The translations under genes and the position numbers were made by a program. 64,000 nt of DNA from Veillonellaceae bacterium SB90. GTDB lineage: Bacteria; Bacillota; Negativicutes; Selenomonadales; Selenomonadaceae. The stretch lies in the NCBI GenBank assembly GCA_902364065.1, contig CABJCJ010000013.1, forward strand, positions 9,524 to 73,523. The letters run 5' to 3'. Of this stretch, positions 37,768 to 45,607 are shown piece after piece. Below the pieces are notes generated by a model. The model saw only the letters and a program-made list of their open reading frames with translations, did not search any database and was not told the origin of the DNA. The stretch's first letter is position 1. Every line of letters starts with the position of its first letter.

Positions 37768-38676
37768 TTACGCAATGGTTTTCAGGAGTGCTTCGACTTC
37801 CGGGCGCGTGGCGAGATTCTCGCTGAAGGCGGAAGCGGAGCCCGTGGCGACGCCCATGTGGAAGGCAGTCTCGAAGTCGCCGTTCGATTCCATGTAGCCC
37901 GTGATGAAGCCTGCAACCATGGAGTCGCCGGCGCCGACGGAGTTCACGAGCTTGCCCTTCGGTGCCGGGCATTTGAAGTGGCGGCCGTCTGCCGTCAGCA
38001 TGATGGCGCCGTCGCCGGCCATGGAGATCAGCACGTTCTGTGCGCCTTTCTCCTGCAGTTTCTTGGCGTAGGTGATGATTTCCTCGTCCGTCGTGAGCTT
38101 GACGCCGAACATGTCGCCGAGCTCGTGGTTGTTCGGCTTGATGAGGAACGGATGATACTTGAGGACATTGAGCAGGAGCTTCTTCTCGGCATCGACGACG
38201 ATGCGGATGCCGCGGCCTTCAAGGCGTGCCATGATCTTTTCATAGATGTCATCCGGCAGCGTCTTCGGGATGGAGCCGGCGAGCACGAGCGTATCGCCCT
38301 CCTGGAGCTTGTCGAGCTTGTCGAAGAGCTCTTCGCGCTTGGCTTCGCTGATGTCCGGTCCCTGGCCGTTGATTTCCGTCTCATTCTCGGCCTTTACCTT
38401 GACGTTGATGCGCGTGAAACCTGCCGGCAGCTGCACGAAGTCGTGCTTGACGCCGAAGGTATCGAGCTGGCGCTTGATCTCTTCGCCCGTGAAGCCTGCC
38501 GTGAAGCCGAGGGCCGTGCTCTCGTGGCCGAGGTTCCCGAGGACAATCGAGACATTGATGCCCTTGCCGCCGCCGAGTACCTGCTCGTAGTTCACGCGGT
38601 TGATTTCGCCTGCCGTGAAGGAATCGAGCCGTACGATGTAGTCGAGGGACGGGTTGAATGTTACGGTGTAGATCAT
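37768..38676 (-). CDS. fruK: 1-phosphofructokinase
   Basis: Phosphorylates fructose-1-phosphate from FruA to fructose-1,6-bisphosphate. A 302-residue PfkB-family kinase: IYTVTFNPSLDYIV at the start, the sugar-binding GGGKGINVSIVLGNLG near residue 37, and the ATP/anion-hole motif NSVGAGDSMVAGFITGY near residue 245 with the catalytic aspartate. Family alternatives (tagatose-6-phosphate kinase) are ruled out by the operon. It lies 32 bp before fruA and 3 bp after fruR. GGAAGGAGAG precedes the start. Confidence 0.94.
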   Translation of the reverse strand: MIYTVTFNPSLDYIVRLDSFTAGEINRVNYEQVLGGGKGINVSIVLGNLGHESTALGFTAGFTGEEIKRQLDTFGVKHDFVQLPAGFTRINVKVKAENETEINGQGPDISEAKREELFDKLDKLQEGDTLVLAGSIPKTLPDDIYEKIMARLEGRGIRIVVDAEKKLLLNVLKYHPFLIKPNNHELGDMFGVKLTTDEEIITYAKKLQEKGAQNVLISMAGDGAIMLTADGRHFKCPAPKGKLVNSVGAGDSMVAGFITGYMESNGDFETAFHMGVATGSASAFSENLATRPEVEALLKTIA

Positions 38677-38679
38677 TTC

Positions 38680-39426
38680 TTACTCTCCTTCCAGTATCGT
38701 GGTGCAGTCCAGATACTTCCTATCGATGAGATGACCGGTGATGATGGTGGCACTTGAGATATTGGCAAATGTGATCGGTGAGATCTTGTTGAACTTTGAC
38801 TGATCGGCCAGGACGTACGCGTGCTCGCAGCGGGAGAGTGCCTCGCTCTTGACGAGCCCCTCGCTCGAATCCGGAGTGGAGAAGCCGGACTTGACGCTGA
38901 TGCCGTTGACGCCGAAGAATCCCTTCGTGAAGTTGTAGAGCTCCAGGTTGTGCAGGGCTTCGGTGCCGATGACGGCTTCCGTGACGGATTTGATCTGTCC
39001 GCCTAACATGAAGACTTTGAAGCCTTTGGCGGAAAGGCGGGAGGCATGAGGCAGGCCGTTCGTCACGTAGACGGCCTGACGTTCCTTGAGAAAATCCACC
39101 AGATGCAGCGTCGTCGAGCCGGCATCGATGTATACGAAGTCGCGCCTCGTCACGAGCGCGGCCGCGCGGCGCGCAATGGCGATTTTTTCTTCGGTGCAGC
39201 GGCTGTTCTTGGTCGGCATGTCTTCTTCCATGGCGCTGTAGTTGTTGTCGATGGAAGTGGCGCCGCCGTAGACCTTGTAGAGGAGTCCGCGTTTGTGGAG
39301 TACCGTCAGGTCGCGGCGGATGGTGGATTCCGACGTGCAGAGTGCACGGGTCAGTTCCGGAACGGTCACGGCCCGCTTCTCCTTGAGGATGCGCAGGATC
39401 GTGGCATATCGTTCTTCCGTAAGCAT
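38680..39426 (-). CDS. fruR: DeoR-family repressor of the fructose operon
   Basis: A 248-residue DeoR-type regulator. The N-terminal helix-turn-helix is in TEERYATILRILKEKRAVTV through CTSESTIRRDLTVLHKRGLL. The C-terminal sugar-phosphate sensor (DeoRC) shows DAGSTTLHLVDFL and YVTNGLPHASRL. It likely responds to fructose-1-phosphate. ATG 39426 is chosen because the AAAGG site lies 10 bases upstream; GTG 39435 would be too close to it. It is the first gene of the fru operon, so it should be autoregulated. Confidence 0.92.
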   Translation of the reverse strand: MLTEERYATILRILKEKRAVTVPELTRALCTSESTIRRDLTVLHKRGLLYKVYGGATSIDNNYSAMEEDMPTKNSRCTEEKIAIARRAAALVTRRDFVYIDAGSTTLHLVDFLKERQAVYVTNGLPHASRLSAKGFKVFMLGGQIKSVTEAVIGTEALHNLELYNFTKGFFGVNGISVKSGFSTPDSSEGLVKSEALSRCEHAYVLADQSKFNKISPITFANISSATIITGHLIDRKYLDCTTILEGE

Positions 39427-39451
39427 GGCGTTCACACCTTTCTATACGCCT

Positions 39452-39480
39452 ATAATATCATCAAAGTCAGTCAAAGTCAA
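39452..39480 (-). promoter_or_regulatory. fru operon promoter with repeated TTGACT operator
   Basis: On the minus strand TTGACT (39475-39480) is followed after 17 bp by TATTAT (39452-39457). The spacer repeats the element: TTGACTTTGACTGACTTTGA (read leftward from 39480). TTGACT/TTTGA repeats of this kind are typical DeoR-family operators, so FruR can block the promoter directly. The rest of the gap to 39687 holds the yitT promoter region and no gene. Confidence 0.65.
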
Positions 39481-39687
39481 TCATATCCGCTTATGAATAC
39501 AAAAGAAATGAGCATAAATAATTGGTAACGATTGCAAATCATATGCGTTCAAGTTTCTTGTGCACACCCATGGACAGGAGAAGGACGTCGTATAGAGATT
39601 TCACATTTTTTTCATGGAGAAAGCAGGTGTTTTCTTATATAATGTAAAGTACAGAAGCGCAGTATAAATAGGAAAAGAGGAAGATAG

Positions 39688-40605
39688 ATGACCGATATCA
39701 AGCAAGATGTACAGAAGATTGTGCCCACGGAGCGTGCCAAGGCGGTAATCCAGCAGCACCGCAAGGCGTCATTTTACGTCAAGAAATACCTGACGATTTT
39801 CCTGGGTGCCATCATCGCGTCCGTAGGACTCGAATTGTTCCTGATTCCGAACAACGTTATCGATGGCGGCATCGTCGGTATTTCCATCATGATGAGCTCA
39901 ATCACGGGGCTGTCGCTCGGCGTATTCCTCGTGCTGCTCAACATCCCGTTCTTGTATCTCGGCTACAAGCAGATCGGCAAGAACTTCGCCATCGCGACGA
40001 CGATTGCCATCTGCCTGCTCTCGGCCTGGTCGGCTGTCTTTGCCCCGATTCCGCGCGTGACGGACGATCCGTTCCTCGCGGCCATCTTCGGCGGCATCAT
40101 CGACGGCCTCGGCGTGGGCCTCATCATCCGCGCGGGCGGCTCGCTGGACGGCACGGAGATCGTCGCCATCATCATGGACAAGAAGTCCGTGTTCTCGGTT
40201 GGCGAGGTCGTCATGTTCATCAACCTCTTCATCCTGTCGAGCGCCGGCCTGCTCTATGGCTGGGATAAGGCTATGTATTCTCTGGTGGCTTACTTCGTCA
40301 TCTCGAAGATGATCGATGTCGTCATCAAGGGCCTCGATGAATCGTACGCCGTCATGATTGTCACGAACGAGCATGACGAGATTACTTCCGCCCTCAACGA
40401 CCGCCTGGGCCGTGGCGTCACCCTGCTGCACGGCCAGGGCGGCTACACGGGCGAGCCAAAGGAAGTCCTCTACTGTGTCGTCACCCGTCTCGAGGTCGAC
40501 AAGCTCAAGGAAATTGTGCTCGAGAAGGATGAGAATGCCTTCGTGACAATCAATGCCGTGCACGATATCGTGGGCGGCCGTTTCAAGAAAAAGGCCATTC
40601 ATTGA
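39688..40605 (+). CDS. YitT family membrane protein (DUF2179 domain)
   Basis: A 305-residue YitT-type protein. A soluble ~35-residue N-terminus precedes five or six helices (LTIFLGAIIASVGLELFLIPNNVIDGGIVGIS in part, GLGVGLIIRAGGSLDGTEIVAII). The C-terminal DUF2179 domain (~220-300) has YAVMIVTNEHDEI and GRGVTLLHGQGGYTGEPKEVL. The DUF2179 part resembles small regulatory domains. Function is unknown; export of small molecules is often guessed. A TATAAT at 39638-39643 marks a probable promoter. Confidence 0.85.
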   Translation: MTDIKQDVQKIVPTERAKAVIQQHRKASFYVKKYLTIFLGAIIASVGLELFLIPNNVIDGGIVGISIMMSSITGLSLGVFLVLLNIPFLYLGYKQIGKNFAIATTIAICLLSAWSAVFAPIPRVTDDPFLAAIFGGIIDGLGVGLIIRAGGSLDGTEIVAIIMDKKSVFSVGEVVMFINLFILSSAGLLYGWDKAMYSLVAYFVISKMIDVVIKGLDESYAVMIVTNEHDEITSALNDRLGRGVTLLHGQGGYTGEPKEVLYCVVTRLEVDKLKEIVLEKDENAFVTINAVHDIVGGRFKKKAIH

Positions 40606-40664
40606 TTCTGGCAGTGCTGCACGCGAAAACGGCTGCTGCCTGAGATGTTCTGGAGGTGTTTATC

Positions 40665-41336
40665 ATGCGCAAGTTACTCTCTTTTCTCTGTATGCTCGTG
40701 ATGCTGACGGCTTTCTGCGGCGTGGCGGGAGCGGCGGAACGCCAGCCCCTGAAGGTGGCGCAGTTCCCGCTCATCGTGCAGTCGTCCTGGCTCGAGCCGG
40801 GCCTGGAGGTGACGGACGACCTCGAGAGGCAGATCGACAGGGCCCTGCATGTGCCGCTCAACGGCACGCTGCACCGTGTGGAGTACCTGCCGGAGAAGGA
40901 CTGCCTGGCTGCCTGGGACGAGGCCGCAGCTGAAAGCAGCTCACGGAAAGTCAAGGACAGGGCAAAGGCCATAGCCGATAAGCTCGGCGCGGATCTCGTC
41001 GTAATCCCCATCGTTAACGACTACGTCCAGTACACGACGATGAGCTGGCACTGGGACCGCGACATCATCCTGCACAGCTACGTTTCGCTTGAGCTCGTCG
41101 TGTACGACCGTGCGACGGACAAGGCCGTCGACAAGAAGGCCTCCCGTTTCTACGATGACGACTATTCCACGACGGGCACGGCTTCCTATCTGGCGCGTGA
41201 GGCCATGACGGATCTCATTCAGCAGGTGAACCTGCGCGGCTATATCTGGAATCGTCCGGATGCGGACAGCAAGGCAGACGGTTCGGCTGATAAACAGGCT
41301 TCTGCTGGTGATGGACAGACGACTGTAAAAAAATGA
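40665..41336 (+). CDS. Secreted protein of unknown function
   Basis: A 223-residue protein with a clear signal peptide: MRKLLSFLCMLVMLTAFCGV followed by AGAAE, cleaved after Ala-Gly-Ala. A Cys in FCGVAG is possible as a lipobox-like site but the context is not canonical. The mature part has an alternating core (ADKLGADLVVIPIVNDYV, VSLELVVYDRATDKAV) reminiscent of periplasmic CsgG-like or DUF proteins, and a hydrophilic tail. I do not recognise the family. GGAGGTG precedes ATG 40665. It lies 59 bp after yitT and may share its transcript. Confidence 0.65.
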   Translation: MRKLLSFLCMLVMLTAFCGVAGAAERQPLKVAQFPLIVQSSWLEPGLEVTDDLERQIDRALHVPLNGTLHRVEYLPEKDCLAAWDEAAAESSSRKVKDRAKAIADKLGADLVVIPIVNDYVQYTTMSWHWDRDIILHSYVSLELVVYDRATDKAVDKKASRFYDDDYSTTGTASYLAREAMTDLIQQVNLRGYIWNRPDADSKADGSADKQASAGDGQTTVKK

Positions 41337-41345
41337 GCCTGCCCC

Positions 41346-41400
41346 TTGACAAGTTACAGTGTTACAATTATAATGTAAACATATTAAATAGATATGTTTA
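41346..41400 (+). promoter_or_regulatory. metY promoter with palindromic operator
   Basis: TTGACA (41346-41351), 17 bp, TATAAT (41369-41374): a full consensus promoter. Two bases later lies TAAACATAT (41376-41384) and, after 7 bp, its exact reverse complement ATATGTTTA (41392-41400). The palindrome covers the expected start point (about 41381), the place where a repressor blocks initiation. No S-box, T-box or other sulfur riboswitch is visible in the leader, so control seems to be by a DNA-binding protein. Confidence 0.7.
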
Positions 41401-41442
41401 AACACCATTCGGGTGAGCCGTCATAGAAAGGGGCCGTTATTC

Positions 41443-42738
41443 ATGAGTGAAGAGAGAAAGTATCATTTTGAAACGCTGCAGCTGCATGTTGGTCAGGAGC
41501 AGGCTGATCCTGCCACGGATGCGCGTGCCGTACCGATTTATCAGACGACGTCCTTCGTGTTCCACAATGCGCAGCATGCCGCTGACCGCTTTGCGCTCAA
41601 GGATGCCGGCAACGTCTACGGCCGTCTGACGAATCCGACGGAGGATGTCTTCTCCAAGCGCATCGCAGCACTCGAGGGCGGCGTGGCCGCTGTTGCCGTT
41701 GCTTCCGGCGCAGCTGCCGTCACGTATACGCTCGAGGCTCTCGTTCACCATGGCCAGCACATCGTCGCTGCCACGACGATCTACGGCGGCACGTACAACC
41801 TCTTTGAGCACACGTTCCCGAACTATGGCATCGAGACGACGTTCGTCGATCCGACGAAGGGCGTAGAGGTCTTTGAGGAGGCTATCAAGGAGAATACGCG
41901 CGCCGTTTACATCGAGTCCGTCGGCAACCCGAATGCCAACCTCATCGATATCCAGGCTGTGGCTGACATCGCGCATAAGCACAAGATTCCGCTTGTCGTC
42001 GACAGCACGTTTGCAACGCCGTATCAGCTGCGTCCGTTTGAATACGGTGCCGATATCGTCGTGCATTCCGCAACGAAATTCATCGGCGGTCACGGCACGA
42101 CGCTCGGCGGCGTGCTTGTCGACGGCGGCAAGTTCGACTGGATCGCTTCGGGCAAGTTCCCGCAGTTCGTTGAGCCGAACCCGAGCTACCATGGCATCAG
42201 CTTTGCCAAGGATGTCGGCGCCGCAGCCTTTGCGACGTACGTCCGCACGCTGATCCTGCGCGATGAGGGCGCAACGCTCTCGCCGTTCAATGCCTTCCTG
42301 CTGCTGCAGGGCACGGAGACGTTGTCGCTGCGCGTTGAGCGCCATGTCGAGAACGCCCTCAAGGTCGTCGATTATCTGGCCAAGAACCCGCATGTCGATA
42401 AGGTCAACCATCCGTCGCTGCCGAACCATCCGGATCATGAGCTCTACAAGAAGTACTTCCCGAACGGCGGCATCTCGATTTTCACGTTCGAGATCAAGGG
42501 CGGCGCTGAGGCTGCCAAGAAGTTCATCGACCACCTCAAGGTCTTCAGCCTGCTGGCAAATGTGGCCGATGTCAAATCCCTTGTCATCCATCCGGCTTCG
42601 ACGACGCATTCCCAGATGAACGAGCAGGAGCTCGCCGCTTCCGGCATCACACCGTCGACGATCCGCCTGTCCATCGGTACGGAGCATATCGACGATATCA
42701 TCTACGATCTCGACCAGGCGTTCAAGGCTCTGGACTAA
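41443..42738 (+). CDS. metY: O-acetylhomoserine sulfhydrylase (MetY)
   Basis: Makes homocysteine from O-acetyl-L-homoserine and sulfide, a direct sulfhydrylation route to methionine. The 431 residues are the long Cys/Met-PLP type: [40 protein letters not shown], the PLP lysine in [18 protein letters not shown] near residue 210, and the closing [17 protein letters not shown] with [13 protein letters not shown] motif ([13 protein letters not shown]). Length and the [12 protein letters not shown] insertion separate it from MetB/MetC. ATG 41443 follows AAAGGGG. It is monocistronic between a strong promoter and a terminator. Confidence 0.92.
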   Translation: MSEERKYHFETLQLHVGQEQADPATDARAVPIYQTTSFVFHNAQHAADRFALKDAGNVYGRLTNPTEDVFSKRIAALEGGVAAVAVASGAAAVTYTLEALVHHGQHIVAATTIYGGTYNLFEHTFPNYGIETTFVDPTKGVEVFEEAIKENTRAVYIESVGNPNANLIDIQAVADIAHKHKIPLVVDSTFATPYQLRPFEYGADIVVHSATKFIGGHGTTLGGVLVDGGKFDWIASGKFPQFVEPNPSYHGISFAKDVGAAAFATYVRTLILRDEGATLSPFNAFLLLQGTETLSLRVERHVENALKVVDYLAKNPHVDKVNHPSLPNHPDHELYKKYFPNGGISIFTFEIKGGAEAAKKFIDHLKVFSLLANVADVKSLVIHPASTTHSQMNEQELAASGITPSTIRLSIGTEHIDDIIYDLDQAFKALD

Positions 42739-42753
42739 GCGCATAGTATTTTC

Positions 42754-42795
42754 AGCAGGGCTGTCTGTCTTTCGTGCAGGCAGCCCTGCTTTTTT
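42754..42795 (+). terminator. Intrinsic terminator after metY
   Basis: AGCAGGGCTG (42754-42763) pairs with CAGCCCTGCT (42781-42790), followed by TTTTT. Confidence 0.85.
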
Positions 42796-42816
42796 GTAAA
42801 AAAACTATTTTTCTTT

Positions 42817-42852
42817 TTGACTTATTGACTTTTTGACTAATTTGAGTATAAT
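42817..42852 (+). promoter_or_regulatory. hsp20 promoter with three phased TTGACT boxes
   Basis: TATAAT at 42847-42852 with TTGACT at 42825-42830 (16-bp spacer). TTGACT also occurs at 42817 and 42833, so three copies repeat every 8 bp. The copy spaced for sigma-A is the middle one. No CIRCE element (HrcA) is seen. Confidence 0.6.
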
Positions 42853-42858
42853 AAGAAT

Positions 42859-43008
42859 TGTAAGGAGGTTGAGAGAGCAGGAAGGCCGGAAGGTCCGAGA
42901 GCGAACCGCAAACCTCCGGACGTAACCTCAACAATTCGCAAAAGGGTCCGGGCAAAGAGCCGCAGGGCTTATGCCACGGGCTGAGACTTCAGAAAGGGGA
43001 TCTTGATT
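42859..43008 (+). ncRNA. Structured 5' leader of hsp20 (unassigned RNA element)
   Basis: About 150 bases of leader separate the promoter from hsp20. GGAGGTT (42864-42870) pairs with AACCTCC (42911-42917). Inside, GGCC-GGAA-GGTC (42884-42895) forms a hairpin with a GNRA-type loop, and GCGAACCGC forms a small stem. GTTGAG (42868-42873) can instead pair with CTCAAC (42927-42932), which excludes the first stem. CCGGAC (42916-42921) can pair with GTCCGG (42946-42951). Such exclusive pairings suggest a switch or RNA thermometer. I cannot match it to a known riboswitch class; ROSE/fourU features were not seen. Confidence 0.5.
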
Positions 43009-43458
43009 ATGTTTGGTTTGGTTCCATTTGCATCACGTCATGATTTAGCTAAGGAAGACAACGTATTCGATCGCCTGCTGGACGTCTTTGATGAACCGTT
43101 CATGACGAGCTTCAAGGCTCCGGAATTCAAGGTTGATGTCAAAGATAATGGCGACAGTTACGATCTTACGGCTGAGTTGCCTGGCCTCAAGAAGGAAGAC
43201 ATCTCCCTTACCTACGAGAACAATTACCTGACCATCGCCACGAAGAAGGATGAGAAGTCCGATGAAAAGGACGAGAAGGGCAACTATGTACGCCGCGAGC
43301 GTCATACGAGCTCGATGAGCCGTTCGTTCTACATCGACAACATCGATGATGCCAAATGCACCGCTGAGTACAAAGATGGCGTTCTCGCCGTCCATATGCC
43401 GAAGACGGCCAAGACCGAGGCAAAAGGTCATGAGATCAACATTACGGATGTTGCATGA
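43009..43458 (+). CDS. Hsp20/alpha-crystallin small heat-shock protein
   Basis: An ATP-independent holdase chaperone of 149 residues. The alpha-crystallin domain spans ~40-135: FKVDVKDNGDSYDLTAELPGLKKEDISLTYENNYLTI (in part), then the FYIDNIDDAKCTAEYKDGVLAVHMPK strand pair with the conserved GVL turn. It ends with EINITDVA; the usual C-terminal I-x-I motif appears as INI. ATG 43009 lies 9 bases after AAAGGGG. The long structured leader suggests post-transcriptional control. Confidence 0.93.
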   Translation: MFGLVPFASRHDLAKEDNVFDRLLDVFDEPFMTSFKAPEFKVDVKDNGDSYDLTAELPGLKKEDISLTYENNYLTIATKKDEKSDEKDEKGNYVRRERHTSSMSRSFYIDNIDDAKCTAEYKDGVLAVHMPKTAKTEAKGHEINITDVA

Positions 43459-43471
43459 AGCTGACTAAGCC

Positions 43472-43585
43472 AAACACCGGCTCGCCGCCTGCGAGCGGCA
43501 GCTGGTGTTTGCTTCCATATTACATTGTGAAACATTCTATAAACAAAGAGCAGGAGCTGTTTTTTTACGGTTCCTGCTCTTTGTT
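43472..43585 (+). terminator. Hairpin and terminator after hsp20
   Basis: The first hairpin pairs AAACACC (43472-43478) with GGTGTTT (43504-43510) through a GC-rich arm, without a T run. The second is a true terminator: AACAAAGAGCAGGA (43542-43555) with TCCTGCTCTTTGTT (43572-43585), 14 bp perfect, followed by TTGTTT. Confidence 0.75.
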
Positions 43586-43669
43586 TTGTTTGGCATTTCC
43601 TCCCAATCGTGTTATCATAAAAACGACGGTACGCATGGATTAAGGTGCGACTGTACAAGGAGGAAAAAC

Positions 43670-43933
43670 ATGAATAACTATGAGAAGTACCAGCAGGTCA
43701 AGAAAGAAGCTGGTGCGACGGGAGCGCTGCTGCTCACGCTGATCCTGTTCTGGACGGCGGCGGGCTTTGGCCTCGCGGGCACACAGGTGGAGTTTTTGCA
43801 TCTGCCGCTCTGGGTCTGGGCATCGAGCCTCGGTGTATGGGTGTTTGCCATCGTGGGCGTCAAGGCGCTGACGCATTTCGTCTTCCGCGATATGTCGCTT
43901 GAGGATGAGGAGGTGACTCGTCATGACAAATGA
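43670..43933 (+). CDS. YhdT family (DUF997) small membrane protein
   Basis: An 87-residue protein with two membrane helices (GALLLTLILFWTAAGFGLAG and LWVWASSLGVWVFAIVGV). DUF997/YhdT genes typically sit directly before panF, as here, and are thought to be an accessory subunit of the sodium/pantothenate symporter. It overlaps panF by 11 bp, so translation is coupled. ATG 43670 has AAGGAGG just upstream. Confidence 0.85.
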   Translation: MNNYEKYQQVKKEAGATGALLLTLILFWTAAGFGLAGTQVEFLHLPLWVWASSLGVWVFAIVGVKALTHFVFRDMSLEDEEVTRHDK

Positions 43934-45500
43934 GGGGAATCTCTTGGCACTCTTGCCGTTGCTCGTCTTCATGGGCATCATGGTGGGCATCAGCTTCTGG
44001 GTCCGGCGCTCGAGTCATGGGCTTGGCCGCGATTTTGTCTCCCAGTATTTCATCGGCAACCGCGATCTCGGCGGCTTTGTGCTGGCCATGACGACGGTTG
44101 CCACGTACAGTTCTGTGAGCTCGTTTGTCGGCGGGCCGGGCATGGCATTTTCCATTGGTTTCGGCTGGATCTACATGGCCGTCGTCCAGGTCACATCCAT
44201 CTTTCTCGTGCTCGGCATCTTTGGCAAGCGCGTGGCGTTGCTCTCGCGCCGCTTTGATGCTGTGACTGTTGTCGATATCATTCGTGAACGGTTCCAGTCC
44301 GATGGCCTCGCGGCCATGGCGGCCTTCATCATCGTGCTGTTCTTCTGCGGCACGATGACGGCTCAGTTTGTCGGCGGCGCCAAGCTCTTCGCGACCGTCA
44401 CAGGCTACAGCTACGAGACGGGGCTCCTGCTCTTTGGCCTCGTGGTCGTCGTCTACACGAGTATCGGCGGCTTCCGGGCCGTGGCCTTTACGGATACCTG
44501 CTGCGCCCTGATGATGATGGGCGGCATCGTGCTGCTTCTCTATTACGTATTATCGGCTGGCGGCGGCTACACGGCCATCATGGAAAACATTCACGTGCAG
44601 CATCCCGAGATGCTGGAACCGCTTTCGGCCGGACACATGCCCGTTGGCCTCTATCTCACGCAGTGGATTCTCGTGGGCATCTGCACGATTGCCCTGCCGC
44701 AGTCCGTCGTGCGCGGCATCAGCTACAAGGACACGAAGAGCCTGCACCGCGCGATGCTCATCGGCACGGTTGTCGTGGGCTTCATGAACATCGGCGTCAA
44801 TTTCACGGGCATCCTGGCTCATGGCGTGCTCACGGGCTCGCCGGCCGATTACGGCGGTGTCGACTACATCATCCCGAAGACCATCGTCGCGGCCATGCCC
44901 TCGGCGCTCGTGGGCTTTGCCATCATCGGGCCGCTGGCGGCGTCAATCTCGACAATCTCGGGCCTCCTGATCGTCGCGTCATCGGCCATTGTCAAGGATG
45001 TCTATCTGCACTATAAGCAGAAACATGAAGAAGAGGTTCCGGCACGCCGCCTGCGCCTGCTCTCCGTTGTCGTGACGGCTGCCATCGGCGTGGCGGTCTT
45101 CTTCATCGCGCTGACGCCGCCGAGCCTCATCTGGATCATCAATATGTTTGCGTTTGGCGGCCTGGAGACAGCCTTCTTCTGGACGCTGCTCTTCGGGCTC
45201 TTCTGGAAGAGGGCCAATAAGCTCGGCGCCATCCTGTCGATGGGCGGCGGCACCCTTGCTTACTGCCTGACGCAGGGCCTTGGCTTCAAGGTCATGGGCC
45301 TCCACCAGATCACCATCGGCATCACCGTCTCGCTGCTGTTCTTCCTGATCGGCGCTTATGCGGGAAAACCGGCTGATGCGCGCGTCCTGCAGGTCTTCTT
45401 TCCCTCGCGTCCCGAAGGCAGCAAAGGGGAGCCGGAGCAGACGGAACTGCTGGCAGAACCTGTTTGTCCTTTCGGGGGGGGGCAAAAATACCTGAAATAA
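43923..45500 (+). CDS. panF: Sodium/pantothenate symporter
   Basis: A 525-residue sodium:solute symporter (SSS) family protein with about 13 helices, importing pantothenate with Na+. Features: GRDFVSQYFIGNRDLGGFVLAMT at the start, ATYSSVSSFVGGPGMAFSIGFGW (each in part) and ASISTISGLLIVASSAIVKD for the sodium site. The YhdT neighbour supports PanF over other SSS members. The last ~35 residues are hydrophilic and unusual for PanF; they contain a run of nine G bases at 45474-45482, 18 bp before the stop codon. Slippage there would change only the tail. Confidence 0.88.
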   Translation: MTNEGNLLALLPLLVFMGIMVGISFWVRRSSHGLGRDFVSQYFIGNRDLGGFVLAMTTVATYSSVSSFVGGPGMAFSIGFGWIYMAVVQVTSIFLVLGIFGKRVALLSRRFDAVTVVDIIRERFQSDGLAAMAAFIIVLFFCGTMTAQFVGGAKLFATVTGYSYETGLLLFGLVVVVYTSIGGFRAVAFTDTCCALMMMGGIVLLLYYVLSAGGGYTAIMENIHVQHPEMLEPLSAGHMPVGLYLTQWILVGICTIALPQSVVRGISYKDTKSLHRAMLIGTVVVGFMNIGVNFTGILAHGVLTGSPADYGGVDYIIPKTIVAAMPSALVGFAIIGPLAASISTISGLLIVASSAIVKDVYLHYKQKHEEEVPARRLRLLSVVVTAAIGVAVFFIALTPPSLIWIINMFAFGGLETAFFWTLLFGLFWKRANKLGAILSMGGGTLAYCLTQGLGFKVMGLHQITIGITVSLLFFLIGAYAGKPADARVLQVFFPSRPEGSKGEPEQTELLAEPVCPFGGGQKYLK

Positions 45501-45607
45501 ATACAGGAATATTCGTTCTTCTGGCGAATAGGATATAATGATTGGGGAGGAACCAATCTCAGACATTCATTTGTTTATGGATTGCAGTCGGACGGAAAGG
45601 ATTTGTC

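Noticed and set aside
42859..43008. Hsp20 leader as a guanidine (ykkC) riboswitch or SRP RNA, because of GGTCCGAGAG and CCGGAAGG
   Set aside because: Only these short strings match; the other conserved parts of ykkC (such as AAAAGCCCGGGAGA) and of SRP RNA are missing.
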